Shown here: piece by piece, positions 1-9,541 of the stretch
Layout of the letters: each line of letters starts with the position of its first letter
How positions within the stretch are numbered: position 1 is the stretch's first letter
Assembly (NCBI RefSeq): GCF_040645615.1
Contig: NZ_JBEYYO010000012.1
Coordinates: 62,001 to 126,000, forward strand
DNA: 64,000 nucleotides
DNA from: Glycomyces sp040645615
GTDB lineage: Bacteria > Actinomycetota > Actinomycetes > Mycobacteriales > Micromonosporaceae
Direction: 5' to 3'
Notes under the pieces: generated by a model
What the model was told of the DNA's origin: nothing
Seen by the model: the letters and a program-made list of their open reading frames with translations, nothing else
Database searches by the model: none
Translations under genes and position numbers: made by a program

Positions 1-1
1 C

Positions 2-718
2 GGGCTCATCAACGCCGGTGAGGCCGGCTGGCTGTCGGCGAACACCGGCTGGTTCGTGCTCGCGGCCGTCGTGGGATACGCGGTCTTCGCGCTGTGGCAG
101 CGCAAGGCGAGCGTGCCGCTGATGGACCTGAAGATCCTGACGCGCAGGCCGGTCGCCACCGGCACGTTCCTGATCCTCATGGCCACGGTGCTCATGATCG
201 CGGTGTTCTTCCTGGGCACGTTCTACTTCCAGCACGCGCGCGGCTACGGGGCCCTGCACACCGGGCTGCTGTTCCTGCCGGTCGCACTGGGCACGATGCT
301 CGGCGCGAACCTCACCGGGCGCATCCTGGCCAAAGCGGGGACTCGCACTCCGGCCGTCATGGGGCTGGTCGTGGCCGCGGCCGGACTTGGTATCGCAGCG
401 CTGTGGACGAACCCGGTGGCGGTGACGATCGGCGTGGCCGTCGCGGGAGCCGGGACCGGCGCGCTGTACGTGGTCGCTTCGGCGACCGCGCTCGGGCAGG
501 TCGCGCCGCACGAGGCCGGGATCGCCTCGGGCCTGGTGAGCACCTTCCACGAGTTCGGGGCCTCGATCGGGGTGGCCGTGGTCTCCAGTGTTGCGGCGGT
601 GAGCCTGGTCGGCGACACCATCACCGGGTTCGCCGACGGGTTCGCGGTGGCCGCGATCGCGGCGGTGGCCGCGGCACTGGTCGCGGTGTTCCTGACCCCG
701 GGACGCCAGAAGGCATAA
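2..718 (+). CDS. MFS drug exporter, DHA2 (EmrB/QacA) type, 3' part
   Basis: C-terminal part of a proton-driven multidrug exporter of the inner membrane; the 5' end lies before the window. The frame is open from base 2 and ends in TAA at 716-718. The roughly 238 visible residues form about six hydrophobic helices with the short polar loops of DHA2 transporters, including the RKASVPLMDL loop that precedes a TM pair and a Gly-rich helix near the end (VGDTITGFADGFAVAAIAAV). Substrate cannot be told from this half. A strong hairpin follows, so the gene probably ends its transcript here. Confidence 0.85.
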   Translation, partial: GLINAGEAGWLSANTGWFVLAAVVGYAVFALWQRKASVPLMDLKILTRRPVATGTFLILMATVLMIAVFFLGTFYFQHARGYGALHTGLLFLPVALGTMLGANLTGRILAKAGTRTPAVMGLVVAAAGLGIAALWTNPVAVTIGVAVAGAGTGALYVVASATALGQVAPHEAGIASGLVSTFHEFGASIGVAVVSSVAAVSLVGDTITGFADGFAVAAIAAVAAALVAVFLTPGRQKA

Positions 719-720
719 GG

Positions 721-753
721 AGAAGGCCGGTCCTCTCGGAGGACCGGCCTTCT
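721..753. terminator. bidirectional hairpin terminator
   Basis: A perfect 15-bp stem (721-735 with 739-753) and a 3-base loop lies exactly between two convergent genes, the MFS exporter and the LLM oxidoreductase. The stem begins AGAAGGCCGG and closes with CCGGCCTTCT, so it can end transcription on either strand. Confidence 0.85.
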
Positions 754-755
754 CG

Positions 756-1748
<993 letters not shown>

Positions 1749-1760
1749 GTTCGCCTCTTT

Positions 1761-2054
1761 CTACAGACTGCTGTGGAGCGACTCGGTGAACTCGCGGATG
1801 CGGGCCTCGTCGCGGCGGTAGTAGATCCACTGGCCGCGCCTGGTGGCGCGGAGGAACCCCGCCCTCTGGAGGATCGCCAGGTGCGCCGACACGGTCGAGG
1901 CCGAGGCCCCGGCCTTGTGCTGGATCAGGCCCGCGCACACGCCGAGCTCGGCGTGATCCCCGCCCGGGAAGTGGGCCTCGGGGTCCTTGAGCCAGGCGAG
2001 GATCCGCAGGCGCGTCTCATTCGAGAGGGCCTTGCACTCGTCGAGCACGTTCAC
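1761..2054 (-). CDS. ArsR-family winged-helix regulator
   Basis: A 97-residue ArsR/SmtB-type repressor. The order is an N-terminal helix (LDECKALSNETRLRILAWL), a recognition region (ASASTVSAHLAILQRAGFLRATRRGQWIYYR) and a short C-terminal helix. Cysteines are at residues 7 and 40, but the classical CxC metal site in helix 3 is absent, so metal sensing is not assured. It sits directly upstream of the LLM oxidoreductase and probably controls that pair. Confidence 0.88.
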   Translation of the reverse strand: MNVLDECKALSNETRLRILAWLKDPEAHFPGGDHAELGVCAGLIQHKAGASASTVSAHLAILQRAGFLRATRRGQWIYYRRDEARIREFTESLHSSL

Positions 2055-2121
2055 CGTCCTTCGGTATTTCGCTTAATTCCGAAACTAGTCCGCGCGGACT
2101 CCAGTGGCACCATGACGCTGC

Positions 2122-3321
2122 TCACCGGTCGAGTTCTTCGAGGAGGAACCTGGCGGCCACGGCCGCGCCGTCGGTGCGGAGGGTTCCGGCCAGGGCCGCG
2201 GCGGCGGTCGCGGTGTCGGGGTCGAGGGCCGCGTCGAGGCAGGCCGCGAGCGATTCGGCCGTGGGGGTCGGGCCCACGTGGGCCACCCCGATGCCGAGCG
2301 CGACGACGCGTTCGGCCCAGTAGGGCTGGTCGGCCAGCTGCGGGACGATCACCTGCGGCGCACCGGATCTGGCGGCGGTCGCGGTGGTGCCCGCGCCGCC
2401 GTGGTGGATCGCGGCGGCGGTGCGGAGCAGCAGTTTCTGGTGGTTGGCCTCGTCGAGGCCGAAGACGTCGGATTCGCCGTCGATCGGGGCGAGACCGGCC
2501 CAGCCGCTGGAGAGGACGAGCCTGCGGCCCGCGGCGCGGGCCGCGCCGACGAGCGCGCGCGAGACTTCCTCGGGCTCGGCGATCGGCATGCTGCCGAAAC
2601 CGGCGAACACGGGGGCCTCGCCCGCGTCGAGGAACGCGAGGAGGTCGGCCGGGAGCGGCCGGTCGTCGGGGAGGATCCACGGGCCGGTGCGGATCACCTC
2701 CAGGTCGGGGGCCTCGCGCCACGGGCCGAGGACCGGGTCGGAGGCGAGGATCGGGCGCTCGGTGTAGGCGTGGGTGCGGATGTCGGCCACCGGGCCCAGC
2801 CCGCGTGCGGCCCGCAGTTCGTTCAGCGGCGGCCCGTAGAGCGCGTTGAGGTTCTCGGCGTCGATCGCCCACAGCTCCTGGTTGGAGGCGCCGGGCGGGA
2901 ACGGCTTGCCGGGCCTGCGGTGCGGCGGGTGGTGCGGGGAGGGCAGGACCCCTGGGATGAAGCTCGCGAAGCGGTAGGGGATGCCGAGCTCTTCGGCGAC
3001 GGTGGCGGCCGCGGCCGGGACCATGCCAGTCGCCAGCAGCAGGTCGCAGTCGAACGCGTTGGCCCGCAGGCCTTCGTACTGCGAATTGACGATCGCGGCG
3101 GCGGTCGCTTCGGCGTCGGTGGGGCGGCTGCGCAGGAGTTCGCGCACGGGCCGACCGACCGGGACGGCCTCGGCGCCGACGGTCTTGAGGCGGCGCGTGA
3201 ACTCCTCGTCCGGTGGGGCCCCGACCCGCACGTCGGCGCCGAGCTTGCGGAGTTCAAGCGCGAGCCCGGCCACCGGCTCGACGTCGCCCCTCGATCCGTA
3301 GGTTGCGATCAGTACACGCAT
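2122..3321 (-). CDS. GT1 glycosyltransferase, macrolide/glycopeptide (MGT/EryCIII) type
   Basis: A 399-residue GT-B enzyme that would transfer an activated sugar to a small hydrophobic acceptor. The N-terminus RVLIATYGSRGDVEPVAGLA is the typical acceptor-domain start. The C-terminal nucleotide-sugar motif IHHGGAGTTATAARSGAPQ followed by VPQLADQPYWAERV is clear. Length fits the vancomycin-aglycone-like group. No polyketide or peptide synthetase is visible nearby, so it may glycosylate lipids, inactivate foreign macrolides, or serve a pathway elsewhere. Confidence 0.88.
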   Translation of the reverse strand: MRVLIATYGSRGDVEPVAGLALELRKLGADVRVGAPPDEEFTRRLKTVGAEAVPVGRPVRELLRSRPTDAEATAAAIVNSQYEGLRANAFDCDLLLATGMVPAAAATVAEELGIPYRFASFIPGVLPSPHHPPHRRPGKPFPPGASNQELWAIDAENLNALYGPPLNELRAARGLGPVADIRTHAYTERPILASDPVLGPWREAPDLEVIRTGPWILPDDRPLPADLLAFLDAGEAPVFAGFGSMPIAEPEEVSRALVGAARAAGRRLVLSSGWAGLAPIDGESDVFGLDEANHQKLLLRTAAAIHHGGAGTTATAARSGAPQVIVPQLADQPYWAERVVALGIGVAHVGPTPTAESLAACLDAALDPDTATAAAALAGTLRTDGAAVAARFLLEELDR

Positions 3322-3442
3322 GTCCGCGTCTCCGTTCCCTCGTCAGACGGGTCATTGTGCAGCACGAGCATCGCTCGGGAGGTGACCCGGTATCAGGGGT
3401 TTCCCGCTCGGGGCTATAAATAATGGAAGGGGCGGGAACGAA

Positions 3443-4393
3443 TCAGCCGCGCCTGCGCGGGGTCAGCCGCAGCGGCGGGATCGGCGGGGCCGGGATGCGT
3501 TCGCCGCCGTGGCCCTCCACGGATCCGAAGCGGGCGTCGTGCGATTCCCAGGCCTCGCGGACCTCCACGATGTCCTCGTGGCTGCGGCCGATGAAGTTCC
3601 ACCACATCACCAGGTCCTCTTCGAACGGTGCGCCGCCGAGCAGGAAGACCCTGCCGCCGGTCGCCGAGCTCAGTCGCAGTTCGCCTCGGCCTGTGCCGAG
3701 ATGGAGCAGCGGCCCGGGCCTGACGCGGGTGCCCGCGGCCTCGAACTCGCCGTCGATGACGAGCAGGGCGTGCTCGAACTCCTTGCGCAGCGGGACGGTG
3801 GCTTCGGCCCCTGCGTCGAGTTCGAGCTGCGCGCCGAGGATCGGGGTGAACACCGTTGCGGGCGAGGCGGTCCCGTCGAGGTCGCCGAGGACCACGGTGG
3901 CACTCCAGCCTTCGCCTGAGACGCGCGGCAGTGCGGCGTGCTGCTCGAAGCCTGGGGCGATCCCGTTCCCGCTGTCGGGCAGGGCGACCCAGAGCTGGAG
4001 GCCGTGCAGCACCGGGCGATCACCCAAGGAGAACTCGGAGTGGGCGATCCCGGGACCCGCGGTCATGAGGTTGAGCTGCGAGGGGCGCACCACGACGTCG
4101 CTGCCGAGGCTGTCGCGGTGGCGGATCTCCCCGGCGACCGGCCAGGTCACGGTCTGGAGGCCGGTGTGCGGGTGCGGCAGGACCCGCATGTCGGTGGGTT
4201 CGGGGCCGAACCGGTCGAGGAAGCACCACGCGCCCACGGTGGGCAGCTCGCGCTGCGGGAGGGTGCGGCTGACCCGCATGGCGCGGACGCCGCCGAGCGG
4301 CACGTCCCGCTCTTCGAACAGTCGCGGCTCGGCGGCCTCCTGACCCGAAGGGCCGCAAGGGGTCTCGACGGGTCGGGTTTCGAGGTTGCTTAT
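3443..4393 (-). CDS. pirin family protein, apparent ATA start
   Basis: A bicupin of the pirin family, about 316 residues. The N-terminal cupin has the metal site PHPHTGLQTVTW and MTAGPGIAHSE. The C-terminal cupin (GGAPFEEDLVMWWNFIGRSHEDI) is typical. Some pirins act as quercetinase-like dioxygenases or stress co-regulators; the role here is unknown. As I remember the family, members begin M-S-N-L-E-x-R-P. Here that block follows ATA, not ATG, at 4393-4391, preceded by GGGGGAGGAG and overlapping the TAA of the upstream GNAT as ATAA. The only upstream ATG in frame (4480) lies inside the GNAT and adds a low-complexity stretch. Downstream GTG and ATG codons would cut into the cupin core. Confidence 0.82.
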   Translation of the reverse strand: MSNLETRPVETPCGPSGQEAAEPRLFEERDVPLGGVRAMRVSRTLPQRELPTVGAWCFLDRFGPEPTDMRVLPHPHTGLQTVTWPVAGEIRHRDSLGSDVVVRPSQLNLMTAGPGIAHSEFSLGDRPVLHGLQLWVALPDSGNGIAPGFEQHAALPRVSGEGWSATVVLGDLDGTASPATVFTPILGAQLELDAGAEATVPLRKEFEHALLVIDGEFEAAGTRVRPGPLLHLGTGRGELRLSSATGGRVFLLGGAPFEEDLVMWWNFIGRSHEDIVEVREAWESHDARFGSVEGHGGERIPAPPIPPLRLTPRRRG

Positions 4394-4698
4394 GACTCCT
4401 CCCCCAGCTTCGGGGCTTCCTCGTGGAGGAGGTCCTGGTAGTCGGGGTGGCGCTCGATCCAACCGGCGTAGAAGGGGCACACCGGTTCGACGCTGTCCCC
4501 GGCCTCACGCGCGGCGTCGAGCGAGGCGCGCGCCAGCGCCGAGGCCACGCCGGAGCCCTGGGCGGCGCTGTCGACGTCGGTGTGGGTGAAGGTGATGACG
4601 CCGTCGCGGCGGCGGTACTCGGCGAATCCGGCGAGCTCCCCGTCGATCCGGGCCTCGTAGCGATGCCGGTCGGGCGCGTCGGTCACGTCAACGGTCAT
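4390..4698 (-). CDS. small GNAT-fold N-acetyltransferase (YidJ-like)
   Basis: A 102-residue member of the short GNAT branch. The acetyl-CoA loop is QGSGVASALARASLDAARE, preceded by ITFTHTDVDSAAQ, and the C-terminus ends CPFYAGWIERHPDYQDLL, the hallmark of this branch, whose substrate is unknown. Its stop TAA overlaps the proposed ATA start of the pirin by 3 bases, which implies translational coupling. Confidence 0.88.
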   Translation of the reverse strand: MTVDVTDAPDRHRYEARIDGELAGFAEYRRRDGVITFTHTDVDSAAQGSGVASALARASLDAAREAGDSVEPVCPFYAGWIERHPDYQDLLHEEAPKLGEES

Positions 4699-4932
4699 GC
4701 GGTCCTCCTTCGGTTCGGGCGTATGAGGTTCAGCCTAGGCGCGATCGGCGGCGGCGAGGCGGGTTCGGGAGGGGCTGTGCGGCGAAGGGGCGGGAACGAC
4801 AGGCGAGGGTGCGGCGAGCGCGGTGCCGCGGTGCGGGAGCGTCGTGGGCGCGCAACGATGCCATCGCGGCCCGCGGGCGGGGCGGCGACTCGCCGCCCCG
4901 CTCGCGCCACTGGGCGCGGCCACCGCCGGTGC

Positions 4933-5835
4933 TCAGCGGCGGCCTCGGGTCGCGTGGGTTCGCAGGGCCGCCGCGAGTGCCGCCACGGCTGCGGGTGGTC
5001 TGGTGGTGCGGCGGCGCAAGAGCCACATCGTGACTTTCGTGGCGTCGCCTTCGATGGGGCGCACGGTGATGAGCCCGGAGCGTTCGAGGGGGTCGCCGAG
5101 GACCGAGTAGTCGGGCAGGATCGTCGCGCCGAGGCCTTCGGCCACGAGGAGTTTGCCCATCTCGGCGCCGTCGACGCTGTGCCAGGCGGGCGGCGGGCGG
5201 CCGTCGAAGAGGCGTTCGGCGAAGCGGTGCATCACGTAGCCCTCGCGCATGCCCACGAAGGCCTCGGTGCGCAGCTCGTCGGCGGTGACCTCGGGCCGGG
5301 CCGCGAGCGGGTGGGCGCCGGGCAGGACCGCGACGGGCCTGCCGCGCACGAGCGCGTCGCCCAGGAGGCGCGCGGGGGCTTCGAAGTCGTCGAGGACGTT
5401 GACCAGGCCGAGGTCGAGCGCGGACTCGGCCAGACCGGCCTCGATCTCGGTCTGCTGGAGGGCGCGGACCTCGACGCGGGCTTCGGGCCGCTCGCGGCGG
5501 AAGTCGCGGATGGCGGGCAGGAGCAGGCTCGCGGTCCCAGCGTTGACGGTGCCCACGCGGATGTGGATCGCGGCGGCCTCGCCGGTGCCCGCGGCGTGCT
5601 GGAGGCGGTCGACCGCTTCGAGCACACCCATCATGTGTTCGAGGAGTTCGCTGCCGCGCAACGTGATCCGCGCGCCCTCGCGGCGGCGCTCCAGGAGCGT
5701 GACGCCGAGTTCGCGTTCGAGTTTGCTGATGGCCTCGCTGAGCGCGGGCTGGGAGACGTGCAGGTGCTCGCTGGCGCGGCGCAGCGACCCGTAGCGCCTG
5801 ACCGCCGCGACGTACTGGAGTTGTTCGATGCGCAT
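4933..5835 (-). CDS. LysR-type regulator of the adjacent sulfur operon
   Basis: A 300-residue LysR regulator. The winged helix-turn-helix occupies residues 1-60 (MRIEQLQYVAAVRRYGSLRR, then HVSQPALSEAISKLERELG), and a periplasmic-binding-fold effector domain follows. It is divergent from the sulfone/sulfonate operon that begins at 5973, the usual arrangement for a LysR protein and its target, so I infer a CysB/Cbl/SfnR-like role in sulfur control. The effector is unknown. The 137-bp intergenic region holds an inverted repeat. Confidence 0.85.
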   Translation of the reverse strand: MRIEQLQYVAAVRRYGSLRRASEHLHVSQPALSEAISKLERELGVTLLERRREGARITLRGSELLEHMMGVLEAVDRLQHAAGTGEAAAIHIRVGTVNAGTASLLLPAIRDFRRERPEARVEVRALQQTEIEAGLAESALDLGLVNVLDDFEAPARLLGDALVRGRPVAVLPGAHPLAARPEVTADELRTEAFVGMREGYVMHRFAERLFDGRPPPAWHSVDGAEMGKLLVAEGLGATILPDYSVLGDPLERSGLITVRPIEGDATKVTMWLLRRRTTRPPAAVAALAAALRTHATRGRR

Positions 5836-5920
5836 CCGTTGCCCGCCTTCGAGAGTCCCATCGGCGTCGCCGATCGCGGCATCGGCCGAACCGATGGTCG
5901 CGACCCTTGAACCGGCCTTA

Positions 5921-5943
5921 TTTCCTAGTAAATTGATAGGAAA
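5921..5943. promoter_or_regulatory. inverted repeat in the LysR/sulfur-operon divergent promoter
   Basis: TTTCCTA (5921-5927) and TAGGAAA (5937-5943) are perfect 7-bp arms with a 9-bp A+T-rich spacer. The site stands about 30 bp before the first operon gene and about 86 bp before the LysR start, as expected of a LysR operator. Read on the minus strand, its centre gives TTCCTATCAATTTACT, which recurs with four differences at 11235. Confidence 0.6.
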
Positions 5944-5972
5944 AGGTTACTACGAGAGAGGGCTTCGACACC

Positions 5973-7211
5973 ATGACCGAATCAGCGCCGGAGGCGAACT
6001 CCGCTTGGCGGGACCGGCCCACCACCTCCGAAGGGTGGGTCGAGCGCGCCCGCGAGGTCGCCGCCAGGCTCGCCGTGGACGCGGTCGAGCGCGACCGCGC
6101 CGGGCAGACCCCGTACGCCGAGGTCCAGCTGCTCAAGGACGCCGGGCTCGTCCCGCTCCTGGCCCCCGCCGAGTACGGCGGCGGCGGGCAGGACTGGACC
6201 ACCGCCTACCGCGTCATCCGCGCCGTGGCCGCCGGGGACGGCTCCATCGGCCAGCTCCTGGGCTACCACTACCTGTGGGCCTGGGCCGCCAGGCTCGTGG
6301 CCACCCCCGAGCAGATCGAGGCCGTCGAACGCCAAGCGGCCGAACAGGAGTGGTTCTTCGGCGGGGCCGTCAACCCGCGCGACGACGACCTGGTGATCCG
6401 CGAGGAGGACGGCGAGCTCGTGTTCTCGGGCAAGAAGTCGTTCTCGACCGGCGGCCGCGTCTCCGACGTGACCGTGCTCGAAGGGGTCCTCGAAGGCACC
6501 GACAAGCACGTCTTCGCGATCGTGCCCACCGACCAGGACGGCATCCGCTTCGCCGGGGACTGGGACAACCTGGGCCAGCGCCTCACCGAGAGCGGCTCGG
6601 CGATCATCGACGGCGTGCGCGTCCCGTGGGCCGCGGCGGCCGGGTACGTGTCCACTGCGGATGGACACGAGTTCGTGCCGCGCACGTACAACACGCTCAA
6701 CGTGCCGCTGATCCAGTTGGTGTTCACCAACTTCTACCTGGGGATCGCCGAAGGCGCGCTCACTACGGCCGCGGCGTACACGCGCGAGCGCACCCGGGCC
6801 TGGCCGTACGCCGCCGAGGTGAAGGAGCGCGGGGTGGACGAGTTCTACGTGCAGGAGACCTACGGGGACCTCAGGTCGAAGCTGTGGGCCGCCGAGGCCC
6901 TCGCCGAGCGGGCGGCTTCGCTGATCGAGGCGATCAACGCGCATGCCGACGCGGTGACCCCCGAGGAGCGCGGCGAGGCAGCGGTGGTGATCGCGGCGGC
7001 CAAGCAGACCGCGATCGACGCCGGGCTCGACATCGGCTCGCGGATCTTCGAGGTCACCGGGGCGCGGGCCAGCGCGAACGCGGTGGGCCTGGACCTGTTC
7101 TGGCGCAACGTCCGGACCCATTCGCTGCACGATCCGGTGGCGCACAAGCGGGCCGAGGTGGGCCGCTACGCGCTGACCGGTGAACTGCCCGCGCCGACCT
7201 GGTACACGTGA
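5973..7211 (+). CDS. acyl-CoA-dehydrogenase-fold flavin monooxygenase (DszC/MsuC-like)
   Basis: A 412-residue protein of the DszC/SfnB/MsuC branch of the acyl-CoA dehydrogenase superfamily, whose members use reduced FMN and oxygen on sulfur compounds rather than dehydrogenating acyl-CoA. Markers are LLAPAEYGGGGQDW, FSGKKSFSTGGRVSD, WDNLGQRLTESGSAIIDGVRVP and the C-terminal RNVRTHSLHDPVAHK. By family and context, methanesulfinate or a related sulfinate/sulfone is a likely substrate. It is the first gene of the operon and overlaps the next one. Confidence 0.82.
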   Translation: MTESAPEANSAWRDRPTTSEGWVERAREVAARLAVDAVERDRAGQTPYAEVQLLKDAGLVPLLAPAEYGGGGQDWTTAYRVIRAVAAGDGSIGQLLGYHYLWAWAARLVATPEQIEAVERQAAEQEWFFGGAVNPRDDDLVIREEDGELVFSGKKSFSTGGRVSDVTVLEGVLEGTDKHVFAIVPTDQDGIRFAGDWDNLGQRLTESGSAIIDGVRVPWAAAAGYVSTADGHEFVPRTYNTLNVPLIQLVFTNFYLGIAEGALTTAAAYTRERTRAWPYAAEVKERGVDEFYVQETYGDLRSKLWAAEALAERAASLIEAINAHADAVTPEERGEAAVVIAAAKQTAIDAGLDIGSRIFEVTGARASANAVGLDLFWRNVRTHSLHDPVAHKRAEVGRYALTGELPAPTWYT

Positions 7212-8329
7212 TGGGCGCCGAGGAGCCGGTGGGCGCGCACGAGCCGCTGCGGTTCGCCTACTGGGTGCCGAACGTCAGCGGCGGCCTGGTGGTGAGCAAG
7301 ATCGAGCAGCGCACCGACTGGAGTTACGACTACAACGTGCGCCTGGCGCGGTTGGCCGAGGAGTCGGGGTTCGACTACGCGCTCTCGCAGGTGCGGTACA
7401 TCGCCTCGTACGGTGCGGCGTACCAGCACGAGTCCACGAGTTTCAGTCTGGCGCTGCTCTTGGCGACCCAGCGGCTCAAGGTGATCGCGGCGGTCCACCC
7501 TGGACTGTGGCATCCGGGGGTGCTGGCCAAGTGGATCGCGACCGCGGATCAGCTCTCGGGCGGGCGCGCGGCGGTGAACGTGGTCTCGGGCTGGTTCAAG
7601 GACGAGTTCACCAAGCTCGGGGAGCCGTGGCTCGAACACGGCGAGCGCTACCGGCGGTCCGAGGAGTTCATCCGGTACCTCAAGGAGATCTGGACGAGCG
7701 AGCACGCCGAGTTCGGCGGGGACTTCTACCGGCTGCACGACTTCGACCTCAAGCCCAAGCCCGTCGCGGGCGAGGGCAGGCCGCATCCGGAGGTGTTCCA
7801 GGGCGGGAACTCGGTGGACGCGCGCGGCATGGCCGGGCGGGTCTCGGACTGGTACTTCGCCAACGGGAACACTCCAGAGGGAGTCGAGGCGCAGATCCGG
7901 GACGTGCGGGAGGTCGCGCAGGTCCACGGCCGCACGGTCCGGTTCGGGGTCAACGGGTTCCTCATCGCCCGCGACACCGAGGCCCAGGCACGCGAGGTGC
8001 TGCGCGAGATCGTCGACAAGGCCGACCGGGAGGCCGTGGAGGGCTTCGGGAGCGCGGTCAAGCAGGCCGGTAAGTCCACCTCGGATGGCAAGGGGATGTG
8101 GCAGGACTCCGAGTTCGCCGACCTCGTCCAGTACAACGACGGGTTCAGAACCGGTCTGATCGGCACGCCCGAGCAGATCGCGCACCGGATCATCGAGTAC
8201 AAGCGGCGCGGCGCGAACCTGATCCTGCTGGGGTTCCTGCACTACCTGGAGGACGTGGAGCACTTCGGGAAGCACGTGCTGCCGATCGTGCGCGAACTCG
8301 AAGCGCTGGAGTTGGAGCGGGCGTCATGA
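7208..8329 (+). CDS. sfnG: dimethyl sulfone monooxygenase (SfnG), FMNH2-dependent
   Basis: A 373-residue luciferase-fold enzyme closely resembling SfnG, which oxidises dimethyl sulfone to methanesulfinate. The N-terminal FAYWVPNVSGGLVVSKIEQR, then GFDYALSQVRYIASYGAAYQ, the VNVVSGWFKDEF stretch and the VFQGGNS phosphate-binding loop are characteristic. Start is GTG at 7208, with an ATG immediately following at 7211 that overlaps the previous TGA; either allows coupled translation. Reduced FMN would come from the operon flavin reductase. Confidence 0.88.
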   Translation: MMGAEEPVGAHEPLRFAYWVPNVSGGLVVSKIEQRTDWSYDYNVRLARLAEESGFDYALSQVRYIASYGAAYQHESTSFSLALLLATQRLKVIAAVHPGLWHPGVLAKWIATADQLSGGRAAVNVVSGWFKDEFTKLGEPWLEHGERYRRSEEFIRYLKEIWTSEHAEFGGDFYRLHDFDLKPKPVAGEGRPHPEVFQGGNSVDARGMAGRVSDWYFANGNTPEGVEAQIRDVREVAQVHGRTVRFGVNGFLIARDTEAQAREVLREIVDKADREAVEGFGSAVKQAGKSTSDGKGMWQDSEFADLVQYNDGFRTGLIGTPEQIAHRIIEYKRRGANLILLGFLHYLEDVEHFGKHVLPIVRELEALELERAS

Positions 8330-9528
8330 ACGACCCCGCCTGTACGAGGGTGCCGGTGCTCGGCGCCGCCGCGGCGATCGCGGCGGCGTCGGGCCTGGCC
8401 CGCGAATTCGCCTCAGGGGCGGCCGAACGCGACGCGCGGCGCCTCCTGCCGCACGGCGAGCTCGACCGGCTCGCCGCCTCTGGGCTCCTCGCGGTCACCG
8501 TCCCGGCCGAGAGCGGCGGGGCCGACTTGGACGTGGCGACCGTGACCGAGGTGTTCCGGCTGCTGGCATGGGGCGACCCGAACATCGCTCAGATCCCCCA
8601 CAGCCACTTCGTGTACGTCAACCAACTGCGGTTGCAGGGCGACTCCGAGCAGTGCAAGCGGCTGTTCGGGCAGGTGCTGGAGGGGAAGCGGTTCGGCAAC
8701 GCGCAGACCGAGTTCGGCACCAAGCACGTGAGGGACCATCGCACGACCCTGACCCCGGACGGCGAGGGGCGGTGGCGGCTCGACGGCGTCAAGTTCTACT
8801 GCACCGGGGCGCTGTTCGCCGACTGGATCCCGGTGCTGACCCACCTCGGAGTCGAGGGGCCGATGCACGTGGCGTGGGTGCGGCGCGACGCCGAGGGCGT
8901 CGAGGTCGCCGACGACTGGGACGGGATCGGGCAGCGCACCACCGCGAGCGGCACGGTGCGGCTGCGGAACGTCGCGGTCACCGACGAGTGGATCACCCCG
9001 TACGCGGCCACGTTCGAAGGGCCGCAGACGTACGGCGCGTTCGCGCAGGTGCTGCACGCCGCGATCGACGCCGGGATCGCCAGGGCCGCTTTGGAAGAGG
9101 CCGCCGAGTTCGTGCGGACCCGGAGCCGGCCCTACCCGGACGCGGGCGTGGAGCGGGCGGCGGACGACCCGCTCACCGTGCACGCGTTCGGGGAGATGGA
9201 GCTGGCGCTGCGCGGCACCGAAGCGCTGCTCGCGCACGCCGCCGAGGCCGTGGACCGCGCGAACGCAGGCCTGGACGAGGCGAGCGCCGCGACCGCGAGC
9301 CTCGCGGTGGCCGCGGCCCGGGCCTCGGCCGCGCAGGTCGCGGTGTCGGTGTCGAGTCGGCTCTTCGAAGTGGCGGGCACGCGCAGCGCGCTGGCCGGGC
9401 TCGGGCTCGACCGGCACTGGCGCAACGCCCGCATCCACACCCTGCACGACCCGGCCGCGTGGAAGGTCCAGCACCTGGGCCGCTGGGCCCTCGACGGCGC
9501 GGCCCCGCCGCGCCACGGCCAGTTGTAG
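8326..9528 (+). CDS. second acyl-CoA-dehydrogenase-fold monooxygenase (SfnB-like)
   Basis: A 400-residue paralogue-like partner of the first operon gene, most like SfnB sulfur-acquisition oxidoreductases. It shows VTVPAESGGADLDV, AQTEFGTKHVRDHRTTL, LDGVKFYCTGALFADWIPV and the end motif RNARIHTLHDPAAWK. The ATG at 8326 overlaps the sfnG stop as ATGA, so I reject the earlier in-frame codons that lie inside sfnG. The frame has full family length and no catalytic gaps. Substrate is inferred only from context. Confidence 0.83.
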   Translation: MNDPACTRVPVLGAAAAIAAASGLAREFASGAAERDARRLLPHGELDRLAASGLLAVTVPAESGGADLDVATVTEVFRLLAWGDPNIAQIPHSHFVYVNQLRLQGDSEQCKRLFGQVLEGKRFGNAQTEFGTKHVRDHRTTLTPDGEGRWRLDGVKFYCTGALFADWIPVLTHLGVEGPMHVAWVRRDAEGVEVADDWDGIGQRTTASGTVRLRNVAVTDEWITPYAATFEGPQTYGAFAQVLHAAIDAGIARAALEEAAEFVRTRSRPYPDAGVERAADDPLTVHAFGEMELALRGTEALLAHAAEAVDRANAGLDEASAATASLAVAAARASAAQVAVSVSSRLFEVAGTRSALAGLGLDRHWRNARIHTLHDPAAWKVQHLGRWALDGAAPPRHGQL

Positions 9529-9541
9529 ACGAGAGGAAGCT

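Noticed and set aside
4699..4932. Small gene between the GNAT and LysR genes
   Set aside because: Several short open frames overlap here, but none has a ribosome site, codon pattern or recognisable product.
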